Assembly: GCF_003352085.1 (NCBI RefSeq)
Contig: NZ_CP025804.1
Location: forward strand, 4,092,001 to 4,156,000
Reading direction: 5' to 3'
DNA from: Sulfitobacter sp. SK012
GTDB taxonomy: Bacteria > Pseudomonadota > Alphaproteobacteria > Rhodobacterales > Rhodobacteraceae
Length of the DNA: 64,000 nucleotides
In this document: positions 53,197-61,937 of the stretch, in pieces
How positions within the stretch are numbered: position 1 is the stretch's first letter
Layout of the letters: every line of letters starts with the position of its first letter
The notes under the pieces: model-generated
Databases searched by the model: none
Told to the model about the DNA's origin: nothing
Seen by the model: the letters and a program-made list of their open reading frames with translations, nothing else
Made by a program: the position numbers and the translations under genes

Positions 53197-55721
53197 GCCT
53201 AAAACTGGCGGCCCGGTTTGCCCGGCGTGAATTACGCGGAGGGTTGCGGGGATTTCGCCTGTTTCTGGCCTGTCTCGCCCTTGGTGTCGCTGCAATTGCG
53301 GCCGTTGGATCCGTCCGAGCCGCAATTGAAGGCGGTCTTGCACGAGAAGGTGCGGCACTTTTAGGCGGTGATGCAGAGCTGGACCTGACATACCGGTTTG
53401 CCACAGATTCTGAGCGCGCATGGATGCAGACCCAAGCGCTCGCGATGTCCGAAGTTGCAGAGTTCCGTTCCATGGCCGTCGTCGGGGATGGCGGGGCCGC
53501 GGATCGTGCGTTGACCCAAGTCAAATCAGTTGATGACGCCTATCCTTTGATCGGCACCATGTTGCTTGAACCCGATATCTCTTTGCAGGCCGCCCTTGCA
53601 GTCGAGGACGGTGTCCCCGGTGCCGCGATGGAACGTGCGTTGAGCGACCGATTGGGCCTTGAAGTGGGAGACAGCTTCAACCTCGGGACACAGCCTTACC
53701 GATTGTCCGCGCTAATTGCGCGCGAACCCGACAGCGCGGGCAGTGGCTTTGCTCTTGGGCCCCGGACGTTGGTGCGCACCGACAGCCTTGCCGAGTCCGG
53801 TTTGTTATCCCCGGGCACACTTTATTCAACGAAATACCGACTAGACCTGCCGGCTGACGCCGACCTCGATACGCTCAAAGATCAAGCGGCGGACGCTTTT
53901 GCTGATAGTGGCATGCGGTGGCGTGACGCGCGCAATGGTGCTCCCGGCGTCGCTCGCTTTGTAGAGCGGCTATCGGCGTTCTTGATCCTTGTGGGGCTGT
54001 CTGGTCTTGCCGTGGGCGGTGTCGGGGTCTCAGCGGCAGTGCGCAGCTATCTGGCGCGCAAAACCGAAGTTATCGCGACATTGCGAGCCCTTGGCGGTGA
54101 CCGGGCCACGATATTTCAGACGTATTTCTTGCAGATTGGCACGCTGAGCTTGCTTGGCGTCGGTATCGGCGTCGTTTTGGGCGCGCTGGCTCCTGTTCTG
54201 CTTGCGCCCTTGATTGAGGCGCGGCTGCCGATCCCAGCGGCCTTCGCAGTATACCCTGCACCGCTGATCGAGGCGGCAGCGTATGGATTACTGACCGCGT
54301 TCATTTTCACACTTTGGCCGCTGGCCCGCACCGAACAGGTTCGTGCAGCGACGCTCTTTCGCGATTCCTGGGATGGGGCTGCACGTTGGCCCGCAGGGCG
54401 CTATGTCTTTGCGACACTGGCCGCAATCGCGCTGCTTGTTGGCCTTGCCGGTTGGTTCAACGGCAGTTGGTGGCTCACGCTTTGGACGCTGGGCGGAATC
54501 GCCGCGGCCCTTTTGTTGCTTGTAGGGGCCGCAGCGCTGATCCGGGTTGGGGCACGGCGCGGTGCACAATTGGCGCGTGGACGACCACGCTTGCGGTGGG
54601 CATTATCGGCAATCGGTGGGACCGGTGAAGGTGCTGGGGCCGTTGTGCTTTCTCTTGGATTGGGTTTGTCGGTGCTCGCTTCTGTTGGGCAAATCGATGG
54701 GAACCTAAGGCAGGCTATTTCAGGCAACCTGCCCGATGTCGCCCCGTCATACTTCTTTGTCGATATCCAAAAGGATCAAATGGAAGGCTATACCGCTCGC
54801 CTTTTGGGCGATCCGGCCGTCAGCGCTGTGGACAGCGCTCCCATGCTGCGCGGGGTCGTCCGCGAGATCAACGGCAAGCCAGCGCGCGAGGTCGGTGGCG
54901 ATCATTGGGTGCTGCGGGGTGATCGCGGTGTGACTTATGCAGCCGCCCCAGACCAGGACACAATTATCACCGAAGGCAGTTGGTGGGACGCGGATTACAC
55001 CGGCCCGCCGCTGATCAGCTTTGCCGCCGAAGAAGGCGCCGAAATGGGGCTTAGCCTTGGCGACACCCTGACCATCAACGTGCTTGGCCGTGACGTAACT
55101 GGAACCATCGCCAGCTTTCAAGAGGTCGATTTTTCGACGGCGGGTATCGGCTTTATCCTGACCATGAACCCCAGCGCCCTTTCGGGTGCGCCGCATACGT
55201 TTATTTCCACCGTCTATGCCGAGCCCGAAGCCGAAGCCGCGATCCTGCGAGACCTCGCAGGCCAGTTCCCCAACATCACCGCAATTCGCGTCCGTGATGC
55301 GATTGACCGGGTGGCGTCAGTTCTTACAGGGTTAGCAGCCGCTGTATCTTACGGGGCCGCGGCGACATTGCTTACCGGGTTTTTGGTTCTGATCGGCGCG
55401 GCAGCGGCAGGGGCCGAGGCGCGCACGTACGAGGCCGCGCTTTTGAAAACCATGGGGGCTTCTCGGCGCGCCATTGCTGCGAGTTTCATCTTTCGTGCTG
55501 CATTCTTGGGCCTGTGTGCAGGGGCTGTGGCTTTGCTAGCCGGAATATTGGGTGGATGGGCCGTGAGCCGTTTTGTAATGGAGACAGATTTCACCATTAT
55601 TTGGTCCTCAGCGTTGCTAATCGTCGCGGGCGGAATCGCAGCTACAGTGTTGGCGGGCGTTGGTTTTGCCCTGCGCTCGCTTAATACCCGGCCTGCACAA
55701 GTGCTGCGTGCGCGCGAATAG
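53193..55721 (+). CDS. FtsX-like ABC permease (YbbP-like)
   Basis: An 842-residue inner-membrane protein. An N-terminal helix (FRLFLACLALGVAAIAAVG) is followed by a periplasmic MacB-type domain (residues ~45-245). Two FtsX domains follow (~250-400 and ~720-840), with a central set of hydrophobic segments and a second large periplasmic region. The order matches YbbP-type permeases. Translationally coupled with the ATPase upstream. It probably extrudes or handles lipids or lysophospholipids together with the TesA-like esterase (inference from synteny). Confidence 0.88.
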   Translation: MSLKLAARFARRELRGGLRGFRLFLACLALGVAAIAAVGSVRAAIEGGLAREGAALLGGDAELDLTYRFATDSERAWMQTQALAMSEVAEFRSMAVVGDGGAADRALTQVKSVDDAYPLIGTMLLEPDISLQAALAVEDGVPGAAMERALSDRLGLEVGDSFNLGTQPYRLSALIAREPDSAGSGFALGPRTLVRTDSLAESGLLSPGTLYSTKYRLDLPADADLDTLKDQAADAFADSGMRWRDARNGAPGVARFVERLSAFLILVGLSGLAVGGVGVSAAVRSYLARKTEVIATLRALGGDRATIFQTYFLQIGTLSLLGVGIGVVLGALAPVLLAPLIEARLPIPAAFAVYPAPLIEAAAYGLLTAFIFTLWPLARTEQVRAATLFRDSWDGAARWPAGRYVFATLAAIALLVGLAGWFNGSWWLTLWTLGGIAAALLLLVGAAALIRVGARRGAQLARGRPRLRWALSAIGGTGEGAGAVVLSLGLGLSVLASVGQIDGNLRQAISGNLPDVAPSYFFVDIQKDQMEGYTARLLGDPAVSAVDSAPMLRGVVREINGKPAREVGGDHWVLRGDRGVTYAAAPDQDTIITEGSWWDADYTGPPLISFAAEEGAEMGLSLGDTLTINVLGRDVTGTIASFQEVDFSTAGIGFILTMNPSALSGAPHTFISTVYAEPEAEAAILRDLAGQFPNITAIRVRDAIDRVASVLTGLAAAVSYGAAATLLTGFLVLIGAAAAGAEARTYEAALLKTMGASRRAIAASFIFRAAFLGLCAGAVALLAGILGGWAVSRFVMETDFTIIWSSALLIVAGGIAATVLAGVGFALRSLNTRPAQVLRARE

Positions 55722-55781
55722 TCCCCTTGCCCCGGCGGACCCAAGAGGGTCAAATGCTCCCAATTAAAGGAGCCATCCACG

Positions 55782-56666
55782 ATGACCGCGACTGAAACTG
55801 AGAGCCTGCCCGCCAAGCTCGCCCCGGCGCTGAGCAATGCGCAGCAAAATCACGTCATAAACACCGTGCGCCGCGCGGCCCGTGCCGAGATCCTGCCGCG
55901 GTTTCGCGCGCTGTCCCAAGACGCAATTCGCAGCAAATCAAGCCCGGATGACTTGGTCACTGAAGCGGACACCGCCGCTGAAGCGATGATCGCCCGCGCT
56001 TTGCAGATCGCCTTTCCGCACGCGCTGGTCATCGGCGAAGAGGCTGCATCAACCAACCCAAAGCTGCTGGTCGGTATTGGTGATGCTCAGCTGGCTTTTC
56101 ATATTGATCCAGTGGATGGGACCTGGAATTTCGCCCATGACATGGCCCTTTTTGGGGTGATCATCGCCGCCACCCGCTATGGCAAGCCGGTGTTCGGGAT
56201 GATCTATGATCCCATCGCCGACAACTGGGCGATTGCGGATGAAGACGGCATACCGCAGTTGCAGCGCTCCTTTGGCCCCGCACGTGACCTCAAGGCCGCG
56301 ATGGGCAAACCGGTTGAGGCGCTCTCGGGCTTTATTCCGCTGAGTATATTTGCCCATCACCACAAACCCGCGCTGGCCGCGACCTTTCCTAGCTTTGCAA
56401 AGGTTGGGTCGTTGCGCTGTTCAGCACATGAATACCGGATGCTTGCACAAGGCTATGCGGATTTCTTGTTAACGGCCTCGTTGCATCCGTGGGATCACGC
56501 CGCAGGCGCGTTGATCTGCGCGCGCGCTGGTGCCCATGTTGAGATGCTGGATGGTGGTGATTATTCCGCAGCACGGCTTGAGGGACATCTGTTGGTCGCG
56601 CCGGATAAGGTCACATGGAACAAGCTGAAGAAGATCTTCAGCTTTTTGTTGGAACCCGCTGGCTGA
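55782..56666 (+). CDS. Inositol monophosphatase family protein
   Basis: A Mg2+-dependent phosphatase of 294 residues. Metal-site motifs: VTEADTAAEAMI, IGEEAAS, HIDPVDGTWNFAHDM (DPxDGT) and LHPWDHAAGALI (WD motif). The substrate could be inositol phosphate, histidinol phosphate or PAP; motifs do not decide. AAAGGAGCC precedes the ATG. Follows the ABC permease by 60 bp and may be co-transcribed. Confidence 0.88.
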   Translation: MTATETESLPAKLAPALSNAQQNHVINTVRRAARAEILPRFRALSQDAIRSKSSPDDLVTEADTAAEAMIARALQIAFPHALVIGEEAASTNPKLLVGIGDAQLAFHIDPVDGTWNFAHDMALFGVIIAATRYGKPVFGMIYDPIADNWAIADEDGIPQLQRSFGPARDLKAAMGKPVEALSGFIPLSIFAHHHKPALAATFPSFAKVGSLRCSAHEYRMLAQGYADFLLTASLHPWDHAAGALICARAGAHVEMLDGGDYSAARLEGHLLVAPDKVTWNKLKKIFSFLLEPAG

Positions 56667-56782
56667 GGCGAAGCGCCGCCTTAACCCAAGATCACGGATC
56701 CACCTCACGCATCTGAGGTAAACGTTAGGGTCTTGGCCTGTGCCGGGGCATTCAATTGGCCAATTTCGAAGTTGGGAAATAT

Positions 56783-57145
56783 TCAGGCGACAAATTTCTG
56801 ATAGGCAGCTTCATCCATGAATTCGTCCATCTGGGACGGGTCGCTTAGCTTCAATTTAAAGAACCATGCTTCGCCCTGTGCGTCTTCATTGACCATGCTG
56901 GGCGTGTCAGACAGCGCGCCATTTACCTCGGTTATTTCGCCGTCAACTGGGGCCAGAATATCCGACGCAGCTTTAACGCTTTCGATCACGACCACTTCGT
57001 CATCTTTGCTGATGGTGGTGCCTTCATCGGGCAGATCGACAAAGACCACATCGCCCAACTGCTCTGCGGCGTGGATGGTAATGCCTACCAAAACTTCATC
57101 GCCCTCAACGCGCAGCCACTCATGCTCTTCAGTAAATTTCATCAT
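56783..57145 (-). CDS. gcvH: Glycine cleavage system H protein
   Basis: The lipoyl carrier protein that shuttles the aminomethyl group in glycine cleavage. 120 residues, standard length. The lipoylated lysine is in [30 protein letters not shown] is the typical N terminus. No gcvT or gcvP gene is adjacent on either side, which is unusual because the three commonly form one operon. No glycine-riboswitch-like structure was seen in the ~260 bp upstream, which contain no gene. Confidence 0.95.
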   Translation of the reverse strand: MMKFTEEHEWLRVEGDEVLVGITIHAAEQLGDVVFVDLPDEGTTISKDDEVVVIESVKAASDILAPVDGEITEVNGALSDTPSMVNEDAQGEAWFFKLKLSDPSQMDEFMDEAAYQKFVA

Positions 57146-57410
57146 GCGTTTGTTCTCCGTTTTCTATTTTCTGAAATTTGCATCTAGAAAGAGCAGTTTG
57201 GCAACCTGAAACGGCAATCACCCACCACGAATTTCGCGCAGCACGGTCGATCCTTGGGATCTTCAAGCGTCTCCGCGCAGTTGGTCCTTTGTTATTGGCA
57301 AGCCACATCGGCCTAACCTTTGACATGGCCATGCAAGTGTTACCTCAGATGCCCTTGTGACGGAGCACACAAAATGATTGGGTAAAAGCCAATGATTGCG
57401 GAGCCTTGAT

Positions 57411-57965
57411 ATGACCCCTTACTTCTTTGGCTACGGCAGCCTGGTCAACCGCGCGACCCATGACTACCCCGATGCTCGGCATGCCCAACTACAGGGTTGG
57501 CGGCGCGCTTGGGTTCGGACCCATGGCCGCGACATTGTTTACCTTACCGTCGTCCCTGATCCCTCCAGTGCCATCGATGGGCTTATTGCAGCCGTACCGG
57601 ATGCAGATTGGGGAGCGCTTGATCTTCGAGAGACTGGATATCAGCGGCACAGCTCGGGCCCTGCGGTCGTGCATGAGATGACGCCACCCCCACAGATTGC
57701 GCACTACGTCGTTCCACCAGAAAGCCAGAAAATCGGCGGCGATCACCACATTCTGTTGAGCTACCTCGACGTCGTGACGCAAGGGTTTCACCGTGAATTT
57801 GGAACCGCTGGTGTCACGGGTTTCTATGACACGACAGATGGCTGGGACACGCCTGTCTTTAACGACCGCACAGCACCCCGGTACCCGCGTGCTCAAGAGC
57901 TTTCTGCAGAAGAAACCGCTTTGGTGGATCACCACCTTGGGCGTGTTAACGCGCTGGTTCGCTGA
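57411..57965 (+). CDS. Gamma-glutamylcyclotransferase family protein
   Basis: A 184-residue GGCT-like protein. The N-terminal YFFGYGSLVNRAT is the substrate-binding YGSL motif, and the family glutamate region falls near GALDLRETGYQ. Members act on gamma-glutamyl peptides or glutathione; bacterial versions are poorly defined. ATG 57411 gives the standard N terminus; the extra five codons from 57396 lack support. It converges on gltX. Confidence 0.8.
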   Translation: MTPYFFGYGSLVNRATHDYPDARHAQLQGWRRAWVRTHGRDIVYLTVVPDPSSAIDGLIAAVPDADWGALDLRETGYQRHSSGPAVVHEMTPPPQIAHYVVPPESQKIGGDHHILLSYLDVVTQGFHREFGTAGVTGFYDTTDGWDTPVFNDRTAPRYPRAQELSAEETALVDHHLGRVNALVR

Positions 57966-58000
57966 CTGAGGCTCTAAGCATCGGCTAAGCAGCGCGCTGT

Positions 58001-59335
58001 TCAGCCCCGCGCCTTCAATACCTGCAACAGCGGCATCAAGGATGCCATTTCCGGCCCGTGGGCTTGCCCTGTCAACGCTTTGCGCAGTGGCATGAACAGG
58101 CCTTTGCCTTTGCGCCCGGTTGCCTCCTTGACCGCAGTTGTCCAGTTGGACCACGTCTGACCATCAAAGGGCGCATCCGGCAGCAGCGTCATCGCTTGTG
58201 CAATAAATTCACGGTCTTCTGGCTCGATATCGGGCTCGGCCCCTTCGCTAAACATCTTCCACCACGGCGCAAGATCATGCAGCGTTGTGATGTTGTCATG
58301 TGTCACGTCCCAGAATTGTGCTGCGAGTTCTGCTGGCACGCCAGCGGCTTCGACTTCGGCTGCGACGTCTTCTAATGACAACGTCTGCAAGTAACGCGCG
58401 GTCAACGGCATCAGATCAGCATCATCAAGTTTTGTTGGCGAGGAGCCAAAGCGCCCGATGTCAAAGCCATCAATCAGCTCGGCCATATCTGTGCGCAATT
58501 CAACCGGATCAGACGACCCAAGACGCGACATCAGGCTTAGTAAAGCAAAGGGCTTCACGCCGCGTTCACGCAAGTCGCGCAAAGCCAAAACGCCGAGACG
58601 TTTTGACAGCGCTTCGCCTTGCGGGCCGGTCAGCAGTGAATGATGTGCAAAGGATGGCACGGCACCGCCAAGTGCGTTCATGATCTGAATTTGTGTGGCC
58701 GTATTGGTCACATGGTCAGAGCCGCGCACCACATCGGTAACGCCCATATCCGTATCGTCAACAACGCTAGCCAGCGTATAAAGGATCTGCCCATCGCCCC
58801 GGATCAAGACCGGGTCCGAGACCGATGCCGCGTCGATTGAGATATCACCAAGGATACCATCGGGCCATTCGATCCGCTCGCGGTCGAGCTTGAAGCGCCA
58901 CACACCTGCTCCGCGATCCGCCCGCAATGCGTCTTTTTCCGCATCCGTCAACGCCATCGCCGCACGGTCATAGACCGGAGGTTTGCCCATATTGAGCTGC
59001 TTTTTGCGCTTTAGGTCCAGCTCGGTTGGCGTCTCAAATGCTTCATAGAACCGATCCATCTTGCGCAGTTCTTCAGCGGCGGCTTCATAGCGATCCATCC
59101 GCAATGATTGCCGCTCCACCCGGTCCCAATGCAGACCCAACCATTCAAGATCACGCTTGATGCCGTCGACATATTCTTCTTTGGAGCGCACCGGGTCCGT
59201 ATCGTCGATGCGCAGAATAAATTCGCCGCCTGCTTTGCGTGCGATCAGGTAGTTCATCAGCGCTGTGCGCAAGTTGCCCACATGGATCCAACCGGTGGGG
59301 GATGGGGCGAAGCGGGTGATGGTTTTGGCGGACAT
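58001..59335 (-). CDS. gltX: Glutamyl-tRNA synthetase
   Basis: A class I aminoacyl-tRNA synthetase, 444 residues, slightly short for the family. HIGH-type FAPSPTGWIHVGNLRTA at the N terminus; KMSKS-type GEALSKRLGVLAL near residue 240; an anticodon-binding helical domain at the C terminus. Alphaproteobacteria often carry two GltX paralogues, and the short form with this start sequence may be the second one (inference). The start MSAKTITRFAPSPTG fits. Its direction opposes the next gene. Confidence 0.94.
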   Translation of the reverse strand: MSAKTITRFAPSPTGWIHVGNLRTALMNYLIARKAGGEFILRIDDTDPVRSKEEYVDGIKRDLEWLGLHWDRVERQSLRMDRYEAAAEELRKMDRFYEAFETPTELDLKRKKQLNMGKPPVYDRAAMALTDAEKDALRADRGAGVWRFKLDRERIEWPDGILGDISIDAASVSDPVLIRGDGQILYTLASVVDDTDMGVTDVVRGSDHVTNTATQIQIMNALGGAVPSFAHHSLLTGPQGEALSKRLGVLALRDLRERGVKPFALLSLMSRLGSSDPVELRTDMAELIDGFDIGRFGSSPTKLDDADLMPLTARYLQTLSLEDVAAEVEAAGVPAELAAQFWDVTHDNITTLHDLAPWWKMFSEGAEPDIEPEDREFIAQAMTLLPDAPFDGQTWSNWTTAVKEATGRKGKGLFMPLRKALTGQAHGPEMASLMPLLQVLKARG

Positions 59336-59540
59336 ATCGGGGTTCTCCTGTTCGATGTGGATTTGTCACAGCACTGTGGATTTGTCCAGTTGGCTGCTGG
59401 TGCCTGCGCGTTCAAATGAGATGCACCCGAGGCTGCCGCCCCCCTTGACCTGACGAAAAAATGAGCACCCTTCCCTGTGCTTGCGCGGGAAAAGCGCTAA
59501 AGTAGGACACCAGAGCGAAATCTTACATAGGAGATCCACT

Positions 59541-60467
59541 GTGACCAACACACCTTCATTCACCCGTCGTGCCGCACTTGCCGGGGCCGCTTCATTGCCA
59601 CTTGCCGCCGCAGGGGCCAGTGCCGTCCGCGCCAGCGCACCGATGCAAGGATTGGGCATTGCCCCCTATCAGCGCGTCAAGCTGGGTGCGTTCGAAGTGA
59701 CCACGATTTTGGCAGGCACACGTCCCGTTGAAGGCCCGCACAATATTTTTGGCCTCAACGTCGATGAAGCCACCTTTAATGAAGTATCGGCCGCTGCAAA
59801 CCTGCCGACAGATGTCGCACAGTTTTTCTTCACGCCAACAGTTGTCAACACCGGATCAGAACTGATCTTGTTCGACACTGGCCTTGATGGCGCAGCGACC
59901 GCTGCGGCGCTGATGGCTGCGGGTTATAGCTCTGACCAGATTGATGTTGTGGTTCTGACGCATATGCACGGAGATCACATCGGCGGGCTGACCACCGGAG
60001 ACGCACGCACATTTGCAAATGCCCGCTATGTCACCGGCTCAACTGAATTCGATGCATGGGCCAAGGCGGAAAACGAAGGGTTCGAAGCCAAAGTACGCCC
60101 GCTCGCAGATGAAACCACCATGCTAGATGATGGTGGTAGCGTCGCATCAGGCATTACGGCAATGGCAGCCTTTGGCCATACACCCGGGCACATGGCTTAT
60201 ATGCTGGAATCAGACGGTAAGCAGCTGTTGTTGGGCGCAGATTTCGCCAACCACTATGTCTGGTCGCTTGCGCATCCCGATTGGGAGGTCAAGTTTGACC
60301 AAGATAAAGCCGCCGCCGCCGCGACCCGCCGTACCATGCTGGGCATGCTTGCCGCCGACAAGACACCCTTTGTTGGCTATCACATGCCATGGCCTGCTGT
60401 CGGTTATGTTGATTCAAAAGACGATGGATTTGTTTATGTGCCGCACAGCTACCAGCTGTTGGTCTGA
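59541..60467 (+). CDS. Metallo-beta-lactamase-fold hydrolase with Tat-type signal
   Basis: A 308-residue exported protein. The signal region TRRAALAGAASLPLAAAGA contains a twin-arginine. The metal site LTHMHGDHIGGLT (HxHxDH) and later histidines (GHTPGHMAY, GYHMPWPAVGY) are present. The fold resembles AHL lactonase/quinolone-lactonase-like hydrolases of the MBL superfamily; the substrate is undetermined. The start is GTG 59541 with TAGGAGATCCACT before it; the longer frame from 59481 lacks support. Confidence 0.88.
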   Translation: MTNTPSFTRRAALAGAASLPLAAAGASAVRASAPMQGLGIAPYQRVKLGAFEVTTILAGTRPVEGPHNIFGLNVDEATFNEVSAAANLPTDVAQFFFTPTVVNTGSELILFDTGLDGAATAAALMAAGYSSDQIDVVVLTHMHGDHIGGLTTGDARTFANARYVTGSTEFDAWAKAENEGFEAKVRPLADETTMLDDGGSVASGITAMAAFGHTPGHMAYMLESDGKQLLLGADFANHYVWSLAHPDWEVKFDQDKAAAAATRRTMLGMLAADKTPFVGYHMPWPAVGYVDSKDDGFVYVPHSYQLLV

Positions 60468-60515
60468 TCCTTCCCGGGCTGGCACCAATTTGTCAGCCCG
60501 CACCACCCACTGAGA

Positions 60516-60920
60516 TCAAGTCGGGTTTACGGGCCAATGGCTTTGGAGATTCTTGAGACCTGCGCGGATCAGTTCAGCCAGCACATCAAGATCGGCATCA
60601 TCCAGCTTGTTCAGATACAAACAAGATTGCCCCATCTTATGCCGACCCAAACGGCTCAGAATATCGTCAAAATCCGCATAGCCCGGCAGAATGTAGATCG
60701 AAAGCTTGGCCTTGCGTGGTGCAAACCCGGTCGCAAAATAGCTCCCTCGGCGACCAGATTTGTACCGGTAATCGTAGCTGCCATACCCTAACATACCGCC
60801 AGAATAGAGCACTGGCTGCCAACCGGTAACATCTCGGAAAAACGCATCTAGGCGCACTGCTTCATCCTGCCTGTTGGCCGGTGTGACGTTTTCCAGAAAT
60901 GCCGCAATATCGTCTGACAT
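60516..60920 (-). CDS. DUF1801 domain-containing protein
   Basis: A 134-residue YdhG-like protein: DAFFRDVTGWQPVLYSGGM-type core, then FAPRKAKLSIYILPGY and LGRHKMGQSCLYL, the family pattern. Function unknown; cytoplasmic. It starts just eight bases after the stop of the upstream esterase-type gene on the same strand, implying one transcript. Confidence 0.85.
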   Translation of the reverse strand: MSDDIAAFLENVTPANRQDEAVRLDAFFRDVTGWQPVLYSGGMLGYGSYDYRYKSGRRGSYFATGFAPRKAKLSIYILPGYADFDDILSRLGRHKMGQSCLYLNKLDDADLDVLAELIRAGLKNLQSHWPVNPT

Positions 60921-60928
60921 GGCCGAGC

Positions 60929-61741
60929 TTATAGCTTGTTTACGTCCCGCAGGCGACCGATGCCAAATTGCAAATACTCAGTTCGGAACGAATGGCCGCC
61001 CTTAAACAAGCAGAACTCCAGAATTTCGCCACCCGGGCTGGTGCGCGTCTCGCAATTAAGCCCTGGCCCCTGGGACGGCTTGGTCGGGCCGAAACTCCCA
61101 AAATCCGCGTACATGCTTAGCGCTTCGGCAACGGAACCCTGTTTGGTCTCGCGAATTTCACGACCATTCAGAGGGACGGTGCCATCCCTGTCGCCGTGGA
61201 TGTGCACAATGCTGGTAACGGGCGCGTCGCATGTCTCCGGCGTCTTCAGCCAATAGGTGCCTGAGAGCGGCACAAAACCCACGTAATCCTCAGAGCGCGC
61301 GCAGGCCAACGTCCATGTCATCATGCCACCTGCGCTGAATCCGCTTGCCACAAGATGCGACTTATCAAGTGGAAATTGCTCGGCTGCGTCTTCGATAACT
61401 GCGTCAAAATAGGCCAGTTCCGCCTCGCCTGTGCTGGCCATATCGCGCGGATTGTTGGGAATATCCCAACCGCCACCCTTTGCCTCAACCGCGATAAGCG
61501 CCAAGCCTTGGGCTGCTACCATTTTGCGCAAACTGCCGTTGCGCATCACGCCTGCGGAGCTTCCACCATACCCATGCGACCAGATCACCGCCCCAATCGG
61601 CGTTTGCCCGTCGTATCCTTCGGGCAGAGCAATCTGGTAATGGCGGTCGCCGATTTTGCATTCGCTGTCTGAGCCGCACGCCAGCGCAGGGCTTGCGAAA
61701 CCAAGGAAGACAAAGGCCGCGGCCCAACGTGTGACAGACAT
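60929..61741 (-). CDS. Exported alpha/beta-hydrolase (PHB depolymerase/LpqC-like esterase)
   Basis: A 270-residue protein with a signal peptide (MSVTRWAAAFVFLGFASPALA). GSDSECKIGDRHYQIALPEGY and VIWSHGYGGSSAGV give the oxyanion region. The nucleophile is in SGFSAGGMMTW (G-x-S-x-G), the acid in HGDRDGTVPL and the histidine in FKGGHSFRTE. This is the pattern of LpqC/poly(3-hydroxybutyrate) depolymerase-like esterases; the substrate is undefined. Four cysteines in the mature part suggest periplasmic disulfides. Confidence 0.85.
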   Translation of the reverse strand: MSVTRWAAAFVFLGFASPALACGSDSECKIGDRHYQIALPEGYDGQTPIGAVIWSHGYGGSSAGVMRNGSLRKMVAAQGLALIAVEAKGGGWDIPNNPRDMASTGEAELAYFDAVIEDAAEQFPLDKSHLVASGFSAGGMMTWTLACARSEDYVGFVPLSGTYWLKTPETCDAPVTSIVHIHGDRDGTVPLNGREIRETKQGSVAEALSMYADFGSFGPTKPSQGPGLNCETRTSPGGEILEFCLFKGGHSFRTEYLQFGIGRLRDVNKL

Positions 61742-61937
61742 GAAAAAACTCCGGTGAATTGGTTATCCGGTTCAGTCTGACAACGCGGCGAGAAGTTCAC
61801 AAGTCACAGAGCCGTGGTCAGCGGCATTCAAGCTCAACTTTCGGCGTATGACCGCCGCGGCTCATCGGAGATGGTCAAAGTTTCTTAGGCTGCCGCCCTT
61901 CGATGAAATCGCATGGGGCAGCACACAATTACCGCGC

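Noticed and set aside
57146..57410. Glycine riboswitch upstream of gcvH
   Set aside because: No conserved aptamer-like motifs could be seen in the interval.
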